A stretch of DNA of 64,000 nt from Gymnopus androsaceus JB14 (GCA_009733575.1 ML769411.1:184555-248554), one strand, 5' to 3'; shown: positions 48,701 through 61,567, counted from the stretch's first letter. Translations and numbers: made by a program. Notes: a model not told the origin generated them from the letters alone.

Positions 48701-51608
48701 AAGCGTGAGGCCGAAATACCACCGTAGTCTGTGCAGAGCAGTTTAGTTTCAGAGTATCGGATGAGAATTGCGGAATAAATGCACCCTTCATGTTTCTCAA
48801 TGAGAAGCCTTCCCTTCTCAAACAATATGGTGCTCCATTGACATACACAAGTGGCTCCTCTCGCAAGGTGATCCAAACGATCCTTTGGGCGAATGGATGG
48901 TCATCCTTAACTCGACGAACAACTTCATCGATGGCCTCTGTTGTAGGCTGACCAAGAGCATAGATATTGGTACCAGGAGCTCTCCGGAAATTGATAGCTC
49001 CTCGGATGTCATAGTCGATGGAATGAGACTCGCGAATCCAACGATCAGATTTCAGGAGTGTGCTGTTATAAGAGAATGAGCATACTGCCAGACAAAAATC
49101 GAGTAACAAACCTTTCTCGTAAGATAATGCCGCTCCGATTCTAGATTTCACTGTTAGAAACAGAAGCAGGAGAAGCCTTGAAATAACGCACTTTGACGAC
49201 ATGCGTAGAATATTCATCACCGAGAATTTGGCCACCAGATATAGCAGCGTCATTCCTTTTACCAGCAACTACAACTCGTCCACCCAAGCCACTCCGGGAT
49301 AAAGCAGAGAGGTCGCTCACAGGCGAGAACACATTCAAAACTGAGCCTGTTGATTTTCGAAGAAACTTGACTTGACTGGAAGCAAGCTCGGCGTTAGCTC
49401 TTCATTTGCAAACGGTGTTAAACTGTACATACTTCCAAATTTCCGTTCTAACCATCAACCACTCCGAGAAACTCTGACTAAAATCGGTTGTGCCCTCAAC
49501 GTAGCTGGCAAAGCAATTATGAAGAAACTGGAAAAATTGAGGATGAGTGGAGGTAACGGCGGTATGGAGGGCATTGCATACTATTTCTCCATCGCCCTTC
49601 CTGCTCTCTTGATACTCACTTCTCCTTTCTCAGTCTCCATAGTGGTCAGAGCATACTTGATCCGGTTCATCAGAATGTCTTCTCGCAGGTGTGAGACGTG
49701 ATCATCTACAAAGGAGAGTAAGCGTTCAAATCTCAACTACGCTAAGCTCTCCCTACTTACTAGCATCTATAACTCGATCCACAAGCCTTTTAGCTTGAAG
49801 ACCGTCGTCCAAACACCCAAGCAAACTAAGAATAACCCCGTAGTTTCCCATATGAGCTTTCCGTAAGTTTTCCAGGAGTGTTGGCTCAGCAATGAGCAGC
49901 TCGATGGCAGAATGAGACGTAGGATCTTGTAAATCTGTGACCTTATGTTAGTAATTGCAGACATATCACACCCTGCACACTGACTCTGCTGTAGCAAGTA
50001 TGTGAGCCTTAGCAAAGAGCGACTGAGATCTTGTTGCGCATTCGCTTGCTCTAGGGCTATTGCAATGCGGTCCGATTGCTGAATGAAAGTGGTTATCGAA
50101 TGGAAAAGTAGGTACGAAAGTATCGGCTTACAGGTGGTGGCTGACACGACGGAAATGACGTCTGATTAAGCAAACGAAGTTGTCGAATTGGACCGTGACT
50201 TACCGTTGCAAACCCGGATCTTGAAGGAGAAGGAATGTGCACAGCCGAAGACGGTTTCAATCCGTAAGGATCGGGTATGCCTTTCAAGATGAGCTGCCTT
50301 TCGTCTCACTATGCACGCCGCAACCATTGCAAATGTCGTACGAATAGCACCCATTCCGCATGAGAAGACCAAGGCGGTTTTGAGAGGGTCTGTCGTTTTG
50401 ATGACACGCACGTAGGCATCGAGGTAATTGTCTTCTATTGGCCTACTTGGCGAAATGGGTATACGGTGATACTGTTCACCAAAGTCAGACCTTCTGATCA
50501 ACGATTGAAAAAGGAATAGCCCTACGTCAACATTCCAGCCTTCATTCTTCAATGATGTCCATAATTCTCTTGACGTCTTGACATTGCTAGTGTCCACAGC
50601 GGTCCACGTCGGAAGGATGGCTCCTTCGCCACTGACATCCGCAACTGAGGTAAGAATCTAGTTCAAATTTGTTTCTGGAGATTAATGGAGTAGACTTACC
50701 CGCTACATCGTTATGTGTCAAAACAAGCCCTCCGAATCTGTTATTGTGTCTGTAAAGCTAGATCTAAGACGGGGTAGAACAGTCCCACTTACCTTGCAGC
50801 TTCCTGTAGTATATCATTCTTGAGACGATTTCGATATCTTCAAGATTCTCTGCACGATCTGACATTGGCAGTGTTCGTCGGGGTTGTGAACCATCTCGTA
50901 GGACAAACGGACGTCCAGAGATATAAACTAGACAAGGAAAAACAAGTAAGAAAGTATTATATGATGTCGACGCGTTCATAGATCTAGAGTAAATGAAGGA
51001 ACAAACCTATCGGTTCTTCACGAGTCAAAAACTAAACCACATGCAATGGATCAGAAATATTCGGTCTACAGCGCAAGACAGACAATATAGCTCGCAATCC
51101 TTGAGTACGAGGCTGGGCTACACCAAATACGTTGAGATCTCCTTGTCTCGGTGCTCTGAAGTTCGGCGCGCCGTGAACGTTCAACTCAAGCTCTAAAGCA
51201 CGACCTAGACGAAAATGTCAAGCTTTTACTGTTTAAAACTATGCTATGCTACGCACCTGAAGGATAAAAGTCGGTTTTCAAGATGAACCCCCTCGACAAA
51301 ACGCTGCCAGTTCGCGTCTTCACGACGGAAGGTCCTGAACGTTGTAGATGGCCCATTAGATCCAACGAATTTCCTGGTGTTGACGATCGCGACGAAGCTA
51401 AAGGTCCAGCGCTAAAATTACGACGAGTCTGAGATACTCCCGATGCAGGTCTTTGTATATCATGTTCCGAGATCATGGGAGCAGAATTGCTGGCAGGAGG
51501 TATCGGAGGAGCCGAGTAGGCTCGTTGCGGATCTCTCAATGAGGAAACAGTGCGAGGTAGAGGTTGTTTTGACATTGTGGTAACGGAAGAACGAAACATG
51601 CGGTTCAA
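45771..51608 (-). CDS. Paladin-like protein with three PTP-like phosphatase modules
   Basis: A long multi-intron gene starting at 51608 (in-frame Mets at 51599 and 51575). After a Ser/Pro-rich N-terminus, three copies of one module follow. Each has an ..NFR.. entry, a ..TREEP.VY..G.P..LR block and a PTP-like P-loop. The P-loops are FSCGMGAIRTTF (about 50.35 kb), VNCQLGRGRSTL (about 48.33 kb) and FNCQMGRGRTTTG (about 46.47 kb), all C-x5-R. This is the arrangement of paladin and the PTP-like phytase family, which acts on phosphoinositides or inositol phosphates in characterised members. The C-terminal region has RLTDRAIDLMQDVQNLRKS and ends near 45771 after RYGTLIVFANYLIEN and a short tail; one frame uncertainty lies at about 45860. 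Catalytic activity is not shown by sequence. Confidence 0.85.
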
Positions 51609-51930
51609 CGCAAGCGATAACCTTCCGTTAGGCGCTCATATTCCTCATGTTCTTATAAGTCATGCAATGACATCATTCCAAGGCCCCTAACCCATCTGAA
51701 TCTCTGCATCCGCGTACCTCAACTCTCAAAACTTTAAGCTTAAGACTGAGCACTCGTCAAGTCTGGCGATGGTATAGCATTAATAGTAATAATCTACGGA
51801 CGCGCTACAGTGCGCCGCGGCGAAATATATACTCGCGATCAACTTCCTAACACGTCGACCGCGGCAACTTTGAATACCATCCTTGACCTCCATCGAGTTT
51901 CCAATACTCGAATATGTAGTGCCCATGCAT

Positions 51931-53821
51931 CTAATAAACATACGGGATAAACTTGTACGGAACCACTTCACAGTAACGCTCCCAGTCTTTTCCATACTTT
52001 GATAGCGCAACTGCAAGACAGCATGAGGAACAATGAATCACCCAGACAGAATTAACACCGCAGACGTACCGTTCAAAATCGCGTCCGCATCTATGCACGA
52101 GCACAGTGATGAAGAATACGGAATAAAAGTACGGAATAGGCGTAGCGGTGCCAATAACGAGACCCCAGGTCAAGCTCATGATCCAGTCGGCGACATAGTT
52201 CTATCACAGAGATAAGCATCTAGAACCTCATGTAGACCGATACCAGAGAAACACTTACAGGTTTGCGCGACCAAGCCCACCAACCGCTGGTCAAGAGGCG
52301 GTTACCATGAGCAGTCTGAATGTAGGTAGGGTTCTCGACAGTGTTTCCGGGAAGCTGAGGAAATGTCTTTCGGAATGTATGAATACCCTGGGTTTGCATT
52401 TTGAAGTGACTCTTCTGGGCCATAGCAGTGTCCCAACTAGAAATGATGAGAACGCGTTCGTAGAATCTACTCGGTCAAACTCACATATAGTATGCGGTAC
52501 ACAACGTGGTATACAAGGCAACATAGGTAGGCGTCGAGAACTTGTACTTTGAAGGATCATGCGAAGCCATGTAGACCACGGAGTACACGTAGGACTGGGA
52601 GAAAGGCAACGTTAGACCACCGTTAACACTAGGCAAGAAAAACATACAAATGGAACACCAGCAAGATTCCAAAAGATGACCATGAAACCCCATCTAAGGA
52701 CAAAGCAATCAGATGAAGTCTCTCGCCATCGAGCGACTACCTACTTTTCATGATACATATCCCAGGTTTGCGGAATACATTCCTCACCTTTCGCACTACA
52801 TTACGAATTAGGACAAGCATTACAGACGTATGGAAAAGCTTTACCAAGCATTTATATAGAACCAAGTGGCCAAGCACATGAACGCCATATTCTGCAAGTG
52901 CGACGGTCAGTGAACTGTGTGCGTATGAACACGGATGCAACGCACAGGAGTGACATATCCAAGAGTTTCATACTGCTTGCATGCTCCCGAAATCGCAAGG
53001 AAGAATACAATAACCCAAGGAATCCGAACTTCAGCCCACATCTTCAAATCCACAGGTCCAAGTCTCGGATTCAACGATGCTCCCATGAAAACATCATATA
53101 TGAAGCTTCCGGACATTCGCATTTGGGTACCAGTAGCAACTGCGACAAAGTACATGCCGAAAGAAACAGCGAATCCCCAGATCATCGCAACAGACATCAA
53201 ATGGCCATAGTTGTCGATAATTTCAGTGAGACGGAAGATTCCATAATAATGAAGCGCTGCAGCAGTACCCATAGTTGCGTAGAGAGAAGTGAGGGCATTG
53301 CAATTGTACATTAGGGTTTTGTACCCCAAAGAAGGAACTGGTAAGCCTTCCTGCATGAATCCAGGCATGACCCAAGCGAGGAAAAGTTGGAAAAAGATGT
53401 TGCCAGAATACACTTTCCATGCATAGAGGTTTGGGCTGGCGTCCTAAGAGCAGCGCTTCAGCCAACATTCAAGCTCAGCCCCTTTGAACGCACCTCTCGT
53501 ATGTGGGTCCACATCCTCAATAGGAACGGTTGTACATCGTCTAAAGAGGTAGGATGCACCAACTGGCCATCATAGAACCAGAGACAGATCCACAGGTAAT
53601 ACATGAGAAGCGGAAATCCAGTCATTATAGCGAATACACCCCATGGACCACCAAATTCATAGCTGCTAAGGCTTGAGAGTTATCCACGGCCTAGGCGACG
53701 CGACGACTTACGATTCATGTTTATCGAGTTTTTGGTCCAACTTTTTTCCCTCTTCCGATATTGTTATAACGTCCGAGTTGCCGTTGGTTTTTCTTTGACG
53801 AAGACCATTGTTGTCGCCCAT
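51931..53821 (-). CDS. ERG4: C-24(28) sterol reductase ERG4
   Basis: Starts [15 protein letters not shown] at 53821 and ends ..[11 protein letters not shown] at 51931, with many short introns. Diagnostic blocks are [20 protein letters not shown], then ..[34 protein letters not shown] with [18 protein letters not shown], and [20 protein letters not shown] at the C-terminus. These follow yeast Erg4 closely. The enzyme is a multi-pass ER membrane protein that catalyses the last step of ergosterol synthesis, NADPH-dependent reduction of the C24(28) double bond. The segment [20 protein letters not shown] matches the loop before the last helices. The length agrees with the family. It lies 225 bp from the stop of the upstream PSD gene on the same strand. 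Confidence 0.93.
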
Positions 53822-54045
53822 GGTTGTCGCTGAAAAGTGCCTCAGTTAGGATCAGGAGAGCGTGAAGTGGAACGATTTCAGAAATTTGTATTAAGTAAGT
53901 GTCGCGTCCCACGTGTAGTAGCACGGCACAACGCGCCGGAGCATGGAGCGTCGACGCACCCAGAAAAGAACGGTGTATTTATAGCTTCCGTTGAGCAAGC
54001 AGTCATGCATCTTAATTATGTTCTATCTCTATAGTAGTAGTATCT

Positions 54046-55884
54046 CTACTCTGTCTTCATCTTTTCAACATCTCCCAACCTCTGCCCAACCTTGACCTTT
54101 TCGTTAGCCTTTATCGAGAACTCAAATTCCCGTGGCGCCTCAAAGACCAGCACAATCGTGCTCCCAAGACAGAACCCACCCATTTCCTGCGCAGGAAGTA
54201 ATGGTTGTCCATTAAGAATCGGAGAGGCAGCAGAATACACTGCTTCACTATAGGTGCCCGGTGGCGGTGGACGACCGCGTTCGTTCGTTCGTAGGGCCTG
54301 AAAATCTTTTCGTAAATACAGATTCAGGTTGCTTGGAAGAGAGAAATACCTGATCAAAATTTATCTTGATACTTCCCACATTCGTAGCACCGACGGGCAC
54401 CATACCGAAAAATCCATATCTCCATTTGCCAAGTAAAGCGACTCGTTCATTGAAGGATGAACAAGTTTTCTAGTCGTTTCGCGATATAAGGCGAAACGGA
54501 GAATAATTCTCCTACGAAATGCCGCCTCTTCTGGACAACCCAGGCAGTGGGACTGTGGAAGCGATGATAATCCCCTGGAGCAAGGTAGATAACTGTGAAG
54601 AACAGTGCATTTCCCGTTTTCACTGATGCACCGTAGATGCTTTTTGAGCGCTCCAAGGAAGGTTTCATTCCGATTTCGAGGGCGACGGAGGTATCGTGTG
54701 CCAAAGTTTCTTGAAGATCGCGTGAGGATTCAACGACGGAAGCATCAACCTGGGAGCCGAACTTGTGTGGATGATTAGGAGAGGGAGTGGTAGGCGTGGT
54801 AGGAGATGAAGGAGTAGACGTTCCACTCCCGAGGAGTTGATCGAGAGTATATTCGATACCGTTGACGTTGGCGAACTCTTGATCATCAACGACGGGCATA
54901 GCGTCTCGTTGGGAAGGGGCAATGGATGCGGGAGGTGTTCCAGGACGTTCAACTCCGAGGAGAGCATCAAGCGAGTATGTGATGCCTTTAACTTGTTCTA
55001 CGCGTGAGCCTTGAACGGTCCCGAAATGTAATATTCGTCCGTCCGCGGGACTGACCTGGCTGAAAGTGAGTATATGAGTTCCGACAGAGATAGTTAAAGA
55101 CATACCAATACAGCATTATCGACCGGCCTTGCACCTTCCTTGAGCTTTCTGTAGAAAAACTCACCAAGACTTTTGTACGTTTTCAGATCCTCCTCGTCAA
55201 TTTCATCCAGATTGCATCCAAAGGCGAAAGCGTAGACTCGGAATCCAAAAGGTCTGAACCATGGAGGCAGTTCCAAAGAGTTGAGGTAGCCCCATACCCG
55301 GGACATGTTACGAAGAGGTAATGCACCCAAAACATGCACCTGTTCAACGCTGTGAGTGGGCTGAACAATAGTTGACACAATACATACCTGCCAGGGTCCC
55401 TTTAGTTTTATGACTTCTATCGCCATCCTGATCCACGTCGACCTGGGGAGAAGAATATGCTCTCCTGGTCCTACGATATTGTATGACTACTAGCAATATT
55501 GCACCGACAGCTATGGGTATTGGATACCATTTCGTTGGAGTCTGCGTCCAAGCATTGATAACTCTACCTGGAATTCGAAGGGGTATGAATATGCATAATA
55601 GCAAACCATGGTTGAAAGCACATACGATGAAATGGAAGGTCTTTTCCCATACCATACTCTGGGTTTCCTCCGTTGCTCCCATCTCCAGTGCTCTTGGTAG
55701 AGTAAGCTCTCTTCAGACCTTCATTTTTAACCGTCCTGAGGATCGACGAGGTCTTGTTCATTCCCCGAACCCATCCCTTAGTAAATGCCGACGTGGCTGT
55801 CGCCGAGGACACATTAAAGACCCGAGAAGCGACACGAAAAGGCTTCTTCCCTTTTATAATAAGGTCTTTTCTTGAGAATAGCAT
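54046..55884 (-). CDS. PSD1: Mitochondrial phosphatidylserine decarboxylase (PSD1 type)
   Basis: Start at 55884 with [20 protein letters not shown], a basic amphipathic presequence. An intron of about 90 nt joins ..GGNPEY to [19 protein letters not shown], and a membrane segment ([13 protein letters not shown]) follows, as in inner-membrane Psd1. The catalytic domain has [59 protein letters not shown] and [16 protein letters not shown]. The LGST motif is the self-cleavage site that creates the pyruvoyl prosthetic group. The stop is at 54046-54048. An insert between the PADGR and YHRFHSP blocks carries two similar motifs, [13 protein letters not shown] and [13 protein letters not shown]. The enzyme makes phosphatidylethanolamine from phosphatidylserine. 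Confidence 0.93.
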
Positions 55885-56406
55885 GTGAATCACTAGACGC
55901 AAAAGCTGAAAAACATAAAAGGGGTGCAAGCTCACTTACGATTTCGTTATACGCGTGATATAAATCGGCTTTTTAGCGACGGCCCCCAACATTTTTAGAG
56001 CTTAGAGCGGCCAAAAATCCATAAATGAGCTTCGAAATCGTTCGAGGCTCGTATTGCTCGTAAAGGTAAGAAAGAAAAAAAGTGTGGAGCGTGCGGAATC
56101 AGCTTTCCATGTATTCAATCAATGATCCTACTACTACAACGACGTGTTGATAGGGGGCGACCCATAAGCTATAACAACGAAAACCAGTCGACACTTAAGG
56201 CTTGCAGCACTCAACGTCGTCATCCGCACAGTGCAATGCCACGGTGCAAGACGTTCATGAAAAACGCGGTTTGCATGTGATTTTGGCCTGCCGAGCGTAG
56301 CCGCGGCTAGCGCGCTAAACTCTTTCTCATCTACATCTACTTCTTGTCAGTAGGTGAGTGCAGTCCCACTCATTTTTAAACTCACTCTGAATATGTTTAG
56401 GGAATA
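55885..56406. other. Divergent intergenic region
   Basis: No gene is supported between the PSD start (minus) and the F-box start at 56407 (plus). Nothing repeat-like was seen. Confidence 0.5.
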
Positions 56407-57948
56407 ATGAACCTATCCGACCTTCCAGAGGAACTATTATCTTTTATCTGCGAAGAAACCGAGCTTGATTCGCTGATTCCGCTTGCCTTATCGTGCAAGC
56501 TTTTCAATCGAATCGCCGGAAGCCACTATCTTCGTCGCATCCCACACAACATCGACGGATCCTCTCTTACTGTGTCAGATCAGCACGTACGCACCACATT
56601 CCCAAAGCATTAGTTCCCTCAGCAAAGTAATCAGGATCATCGATAGCATGTCGAAAATCGCATATGTGTATTGTACATTTGCGGCTTCGGCATTCGAAAC
56701 TCGTCGAGGGATGAGGCTTTTGGTTCTGGCCTTGCGTCGGGTTCATCACGATCTGTCTTTTATCCAACTCAGTTTCAAGGGTTACAATTCCCTATCTAAT
56801 GAAGTATTCGAAGACCTGATTCGTGAAGTGCAACGCACTCGGTGCAGGTCCTTCAGAATTTATGGCACAGTGGCTTTCAAGCACAGTTCACTTGATTTTA
56901 ACTCCCACATCAACCACTCTTTGAACTTATTCTCGATCCCAGAGAGTCTTGTTCTTTCCCAGCCACTCTGGCTCTGCAAATTCTTAAATTCCTCTCTAGG
57001 TCTCTCGTCCATTATCGCCCAATCCACTAAAGAATGGACCCAAATTTTGCCGAAACTTTATTTACCTTCTCTGGGCGCATTAACATTTTGGGGTGACATC
57101 CCGTCGGATGCGCAGACCAATATTGAAGTCCTAGTGGACTTTTCAAATCGACATCACTCTTTATCCATGTCATCCAATTCACTGGACAATTCAAAGTATT
57201 CTCGACTATCATCGAAAATGTCAATCCCTACTTCCACATATCCAGTCTCTCATAGGAACAGTTTCACAGTTGTGTTACTTTGTTTCACATCCTCATGTAT
57301 TGCTCAATCTCAGTACCGTTGAAATCGACGCGGAAGATGAACTTTATAACCTTTGGAACCTCCTCGCGCTCATATCCACCCGATGCCGCGCTCCGGTTGC
57401 TCATCTTACATGCCGAAAGAAATACCCTCGCTACAAAATCTACTCTCAGGAGACGTGCGCTCCTTGAGATCCACTTGTCCGCATCTCCTTTCGTTGCAGG
57501 TCCATGAATTCAATCTCTAACGGATATTGCGCAAGGAGAATTCTTGACTATGGGCTGGCCAGGTGTTCCAAGCACGATACGAGCTGGCAATCAATTGGTT
57601 GGAATGGGATTTGACTCGCAAATCGTCCTTTGCTCAGGCCGTGGCTGATGAGTGGCCATCCGTCAACATGTTGACGATTAATTATACAGAAACTCGAAAG
57701 TGTGGAAGCTTGGTCGCAAGCAAGCTCTCCGACTCGGTCGTAAAATATGGTTTGTCTATCTTCCCCTTTCGACGACTCCAGCCAATACTAACGCGCCCTT
57801 AATCCTCTCATTTTTATACAGATCATCCACCCTGTGTCATCATATAAATCGACGACTTATCGACCTTCCCCTGCACAGACAATCGACTCTGAAAGTCCCC
57901 ACTACTCACAGGCTTGCTGCTGGAAAGCTCTTGAATCTCGAGAAGTGA
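56407..57948 (+). CDS. F-box/LRR-like protein, possibly frame-broken
   Basis: Starts MNLSDLPEELLSFICEE at 56407, a classic F-box, followed by TELDSLIPLALSCKLFNRIA. A short intron (GTACGC donor, about 56587-56624) leads to SKVIRIIDSMSKIAYVYCTF and a Leu-rich tail (..LALRRVHHDLSFIQLSFKG). Around 57160 the frame changes: coding-like sequence then reads FSTIIENVNPYFHISSL and HVLLNLSTVEIDAEDELYNL, then FQARYELAINWLEWDLTRKS after about 57560. These shifts could be introns or indels. Part of the gene was copied to 62.4-62.7 kb. The role would be SCF substrate recognition by family knowledge. Confidence 0.6.
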
Positions 57949-58699
57949 TATGTTGCACGGAGTCGACGGTTAGAATGTGGACGTGACTGTGATATAATAA
58001 AATATAGTCCTTCTCCTCTTGACCCTTTTTATCTCGTATTCGTCTCCAGCAGGACAGCAGGGATGAAAGAAAGAAGACAGACAGAACTTATTCACTCATC
58101 TCTGGCCTCCTCTCCTCTCACCAAAATATAATATTGGAGCTTAGTTTCGATCTTCCCCGAGTCTCCGACTCATAGATTGGATTACTGTTTGTAAGTAGTC
58201 AGTACCCTCATCAGCCCGTCCAAGCTATCGCACCCGTCCCTCCTCTCGTTTTCTTCAAATCACATAAATCATTTACTCTCTGCGACACATGTAGTTCATG
58301 GACCATACTTGGTAAGCTACTATTAAAGCCCTACACTCCCATGATTGAATGTGTTCTCATTTGCGGGAAGACCTTCCTTTTGGCGCTACTCTAGCACTGG
58401 TAGAAGATCTGCAGAACCGTACCGTAGCCGATGAGATGGAGTCGGTACGAAGCCCTGGTGGCTTTTAATAGGATTTTTTTTCCCTTTCGTTCAACTCATT
58501 ATTTTTCTACAGGCCTGAAAGAAAGAAGGAACATAAAGTTCAAACCCGTCACCCTTAACTCTAGATTAGTGTTCTCCGATCTCTACTGATTCACATTCAG
58601 GATTTTGCGACGATCAAAAAAAAGAATCCAATTCTTAACTTTCAAGACTGAGGCCGCCTCCAACAACTCGTCTCCTTAACCAGAATTGGTCATCGATGA
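57949..58699. other. Intergenic DNA copied in part to 62.78-63.05 kb
   Basis: No coding ORF is supported. Stretches at about 58310-58430 and 58550-58690 recur with small differences at about 62785-62880 and 62905-63030. A shared core is GACCTTCCTTTTGGCGCTAC. Confidence 0.7.
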
Positions 58700-59005
58700 A
58701 CGATGAGTGGAATCCTCAATCCCAACAGCGGTTGTTGATTCGCCTTCTCGATGATCAACGACCAGTTCGTCCATGTCAGGATTAGGGTTAGGGTTGGGGA
58801 GGGACTGCTAGCAGGAGTCCGGGCAGTAGTCCGCCTGTGAGGAAGGGATCGCCTCTTGCTAGACTGGGGAATTTGAATGATGCGGTGGGGCTGTTGAAGC
58901 AGAAGACCTCGAACGAACTGCCAGCCCCAGCCCCGCCAAGTTCAAGGTTCCGACTGTTTTTGTTTTTGCATCCATAATTACTTGCATTTGAATGGACTGT
59001 ATATC
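58700..59005 (+). pseudogene. Decayed copy of the CAF120-like gene tail
   Basis: Plus-strand sequence matches the minus-strand 3' coding end of the gene at 3136-3420. Shared blocks include CGCCTGTGAGGAAGGGATCG, GGGGAATTTGAATGATGCGG, and a CTGCCAGCCCCAGCCCC run matching the Gly/Ala/Ser-rich end. Indels break every frame, and no upstream exons are present. The orientation is inverted relative to the source. Confidence 0.8.
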
Positions 59006-59770
59006 TCTATCTACACATACCACGGACTTTGGGCTCGGGCTTTGGTTTTCCTCTCGTTTCTCGATTTCTCTCTTGACGCAAGAAAAGATATCTCTCTTGA
59101 AAAGTATCGTACGTCCTTCTTCAAAAGAGAAGGAAGTCCTTCTCTTCGTTATTTTCCTTTTTTTCCCTTATTCACGACTTGTCATGGGCTTACCTACATA
59201 TGCTACTACATCTCCTCTCCTTCCTTCCTTTCTTATCTCGTTACTCGTACTATCTGCGTCTTGTTGAGTGCAGTACATAATTTGAAGCTTGCATCGCTAC
59301 CTGCAATTGCATCGATCTTAAGTGAATACATGTAGTAAACCGTGTAATCGGTTTCTCCGAACTCGTCTAGTATTTGGATGACAACACCATGGCCATGACA
59401 GACAGTAGTCTCGAAGACATACAAATTGAGCTTCAGTATCGTATGCGGACGTTCCTTCTTTCCAAGTTTGTTGTTTTCGTTGTTTTTTTCTCCGCCGGCT
59501 TCAATGGGTCCTATGGGGTCGTATACCGTAGCTCTGTTACTCACTCAAATTGCTCTCCATCATCTTAGGTATCATCGCTTTACTTGTTTACCTACTCTAC
59601 ATATGTCCGATCTCCTCTCCTTCCTTAAATCACGTCTGCATCGAGTATATATAAACGTCTTGTACAGCTTGTCGAGTCGAGATACATAATCTACAGTGCT
59701 ACCATAGTACAGTATAGTAAATACGACATTAGTAACAATTGAACTTAATTACTATTAGGGATGGATTAAT
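59006..59770. repeat. Inverted copy of the 2.64-3.09 kb intergenic DNA, with internal tandem duplication
   Basis: After the copied gene tail, the match continues into non-coding DNA: TTTCTCGATTTCTCTCTTGA and TTACCTACATATGCTA at 59.06-59.22 kb. A second partial copy at about 59.50-59.70 kb includes GGTCGTATACC, ACTCACTC and CTTGTCGAGTCGA. Original order in the source is kept within each copy. Confidence 0.7.
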
Positions 59771-60250
59771 CGGAAATTTATGGAAACTCGGATGAGTGAC
59801 TTGTGATATCGAGAATAGGAAGAAGAAACAGACATAATGGTACGGCTGTAACGTAGGAAAACAACGTCGTAGAAAAGTCCTTCAGCGGCGTCAGCTGCCT
59901 GAAGTATCGTACACCCACGCACAATCCCATTATACGCATTACGCGTTACGTGCAACGCGTACGATCGTCGACTCAGGCCGCATGCATCAATATTCGGGGC
60001 CACAACCAAGTTCAAAGATTTGCTTTTGTTGAAATTTGGGTCTGTCAAAAGATGATATTACATTAGGTAGATGCGAGAATCTGACAAAAAGCATACGTAC
60101 TGTGGCTTTGATTTTTTTGCAAGAAAGCTCTGAGAGCTGAGAGACGACGGGATCAGTCGAGACCTATGGGCAGTGGGAGATGGAGGCGTGGCGCTCAGTG
60201 ACCGGAAGGCAGAGGTCCGTTTGGGTGTGTAAATTTTGCTGAAGGTATTC
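59771..60250. other. Intergenic DNA
   Basis: No gene is supported. It lies between the copied repeat block and the 3' end of the minus-strand pseudogene. Confidence 0.45.
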
Positions 60251-61499
60251 TTAGCAGACTGAAAGGCAGAAGGAGAATCGTTTTGGGAGGTCCTTGGGCT
60301 CTGGGGCGGACGAAATGGTGGCGGGAAGTGCTCGGAGACTCGTCTCAGTGATCACCAATGTATGAGTTTCAGCAGATGCACACATCTGTTCGTACTCGTA
60401 TCCGAGTGTCCTAAGCCGCATAGAGTAGAGAATCGAGACGATTTGATAGAATCTGAAGGGAGATTCCAACGAGAACTTCTGAGATGAATCAAAGAGTCTT
60501 GATAGGATATCTCGGACTGATTTATCTGGTATCATAGCATGTTGAGGCACGTCTTTTGCATTATTCAGGTCCAGCTTAATCACCAGACGTCGGCGGGGAG
60601 GTACTGCGAGAAGATTAAGTTGATAAATGGACCTGGTTATACTAATAGCCGCAATGCATTACCTCTGTTCTTGTCCACGTCCACACTGACCAGGCCTCCG
60701 TAAGCAAATTTTTCAAAGAATCCCCCCTTCGCTTATCATTATCGTCCGCTCGGGTCAAGAATCGGAACGCTCTCTCGGGCGTAGTTTTCAGTATTCGAGG
60801 AATTACGCCGGGGATCACTAGACCACTACATATGCATCATTAGTTCGGAGTTCTCGAACAACATAAAGTAAACTCACCCGGTAGCGGAAGATGAGTTGGT
60901 GAAGTTCGTGTAGTATAACGCATTCACGATTTGCAAGCACATATGTTCTGCTTCGTGTTGTAGTGCGAGCTTCTTCGAAACATCTGAATGAGCATGGGCG
61001 TGAAGAATATCGTAGGCCTTGACCGCTGGTCACGAGTTCTTATTGATCCATGCAAATAGATGGCCGACGAAAGGCGAATCCACGATATACCATCTAAGCT
61101 TGCTCTGCATATCTTCAAATGCGTCTCGCAGAGCCTTTAGAATCCTCTCGCACTCTTTTTTATCGTCTAGATTTTCCAGATATGATGAAGAGTATTCGTA
61201 TGACATGGCCGCGGGAAAGTAGCGAAGAAGGAGTGCATCATCTCTCTCGAGAGGAGAGAAAACACTTTGTCGATTAAAAACTGAATGATGGTCGGAATGT
61301 GCTTTTGGAGCGGGAGCAGCTTCTTAAGCGTTTTGTCTTTGAAGACATCCAGCTTCTGAACCTTCCTTCTGGGCCAATCTTTCGTATTCGAAAGATCATA
61401 ATATGTCGTATCTGCAAAGGCGATTCCTTTCAACGGAGATTCCGGGTCGTAATCTCGCTTCAGATAGGCGGGTGGCAACAACCAAGATGAACGCGACAT
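60251..61499 (-). pseudogene. Frame-broken paralogue of the gene at 1019-2490
   Basis: The start region reads MSRSSWLLPPAYLKRDYDP then SPLKGIAFADTTYYDLSN, matching SPLHKLAFSDTAYYNLS of the left-end gene. The frame breaks in a GAGAGAGA run near 61245, where DDALLLRYFPAAMSYEYSSS continues in another frame, matching DDALLVQYFPAATGYQYDQ. A stop follows ..HLFAWINKNS near 61035. The block EAEHMCLQIVNALYY and the 3' part (DKSVRDILSRLFDSSQKFS, SPFRFYQIV) sit in further frames. At least three indels make it inactive. It is 68 bp from, and divergent to, the gene at 61568. Confidence 0.8.
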
Positions 61500-61567
61500 T
61501 GTGGATGAGCAAGAAGGGATTTGCAAGACAGGGGTTATAGGCCTGGTTAGGCGTCAAACTTTTCCCC

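Noticed and set aside
58788..58815. TTAGGGTTAGGG stretch suggesting a telomere repeat
   Set aside because: It aligns with the Gly-rich coding sequence of the CAF120-like gene tail on the minus strand near 3300, so it is a diverged gene copy, not telomeric DNA.
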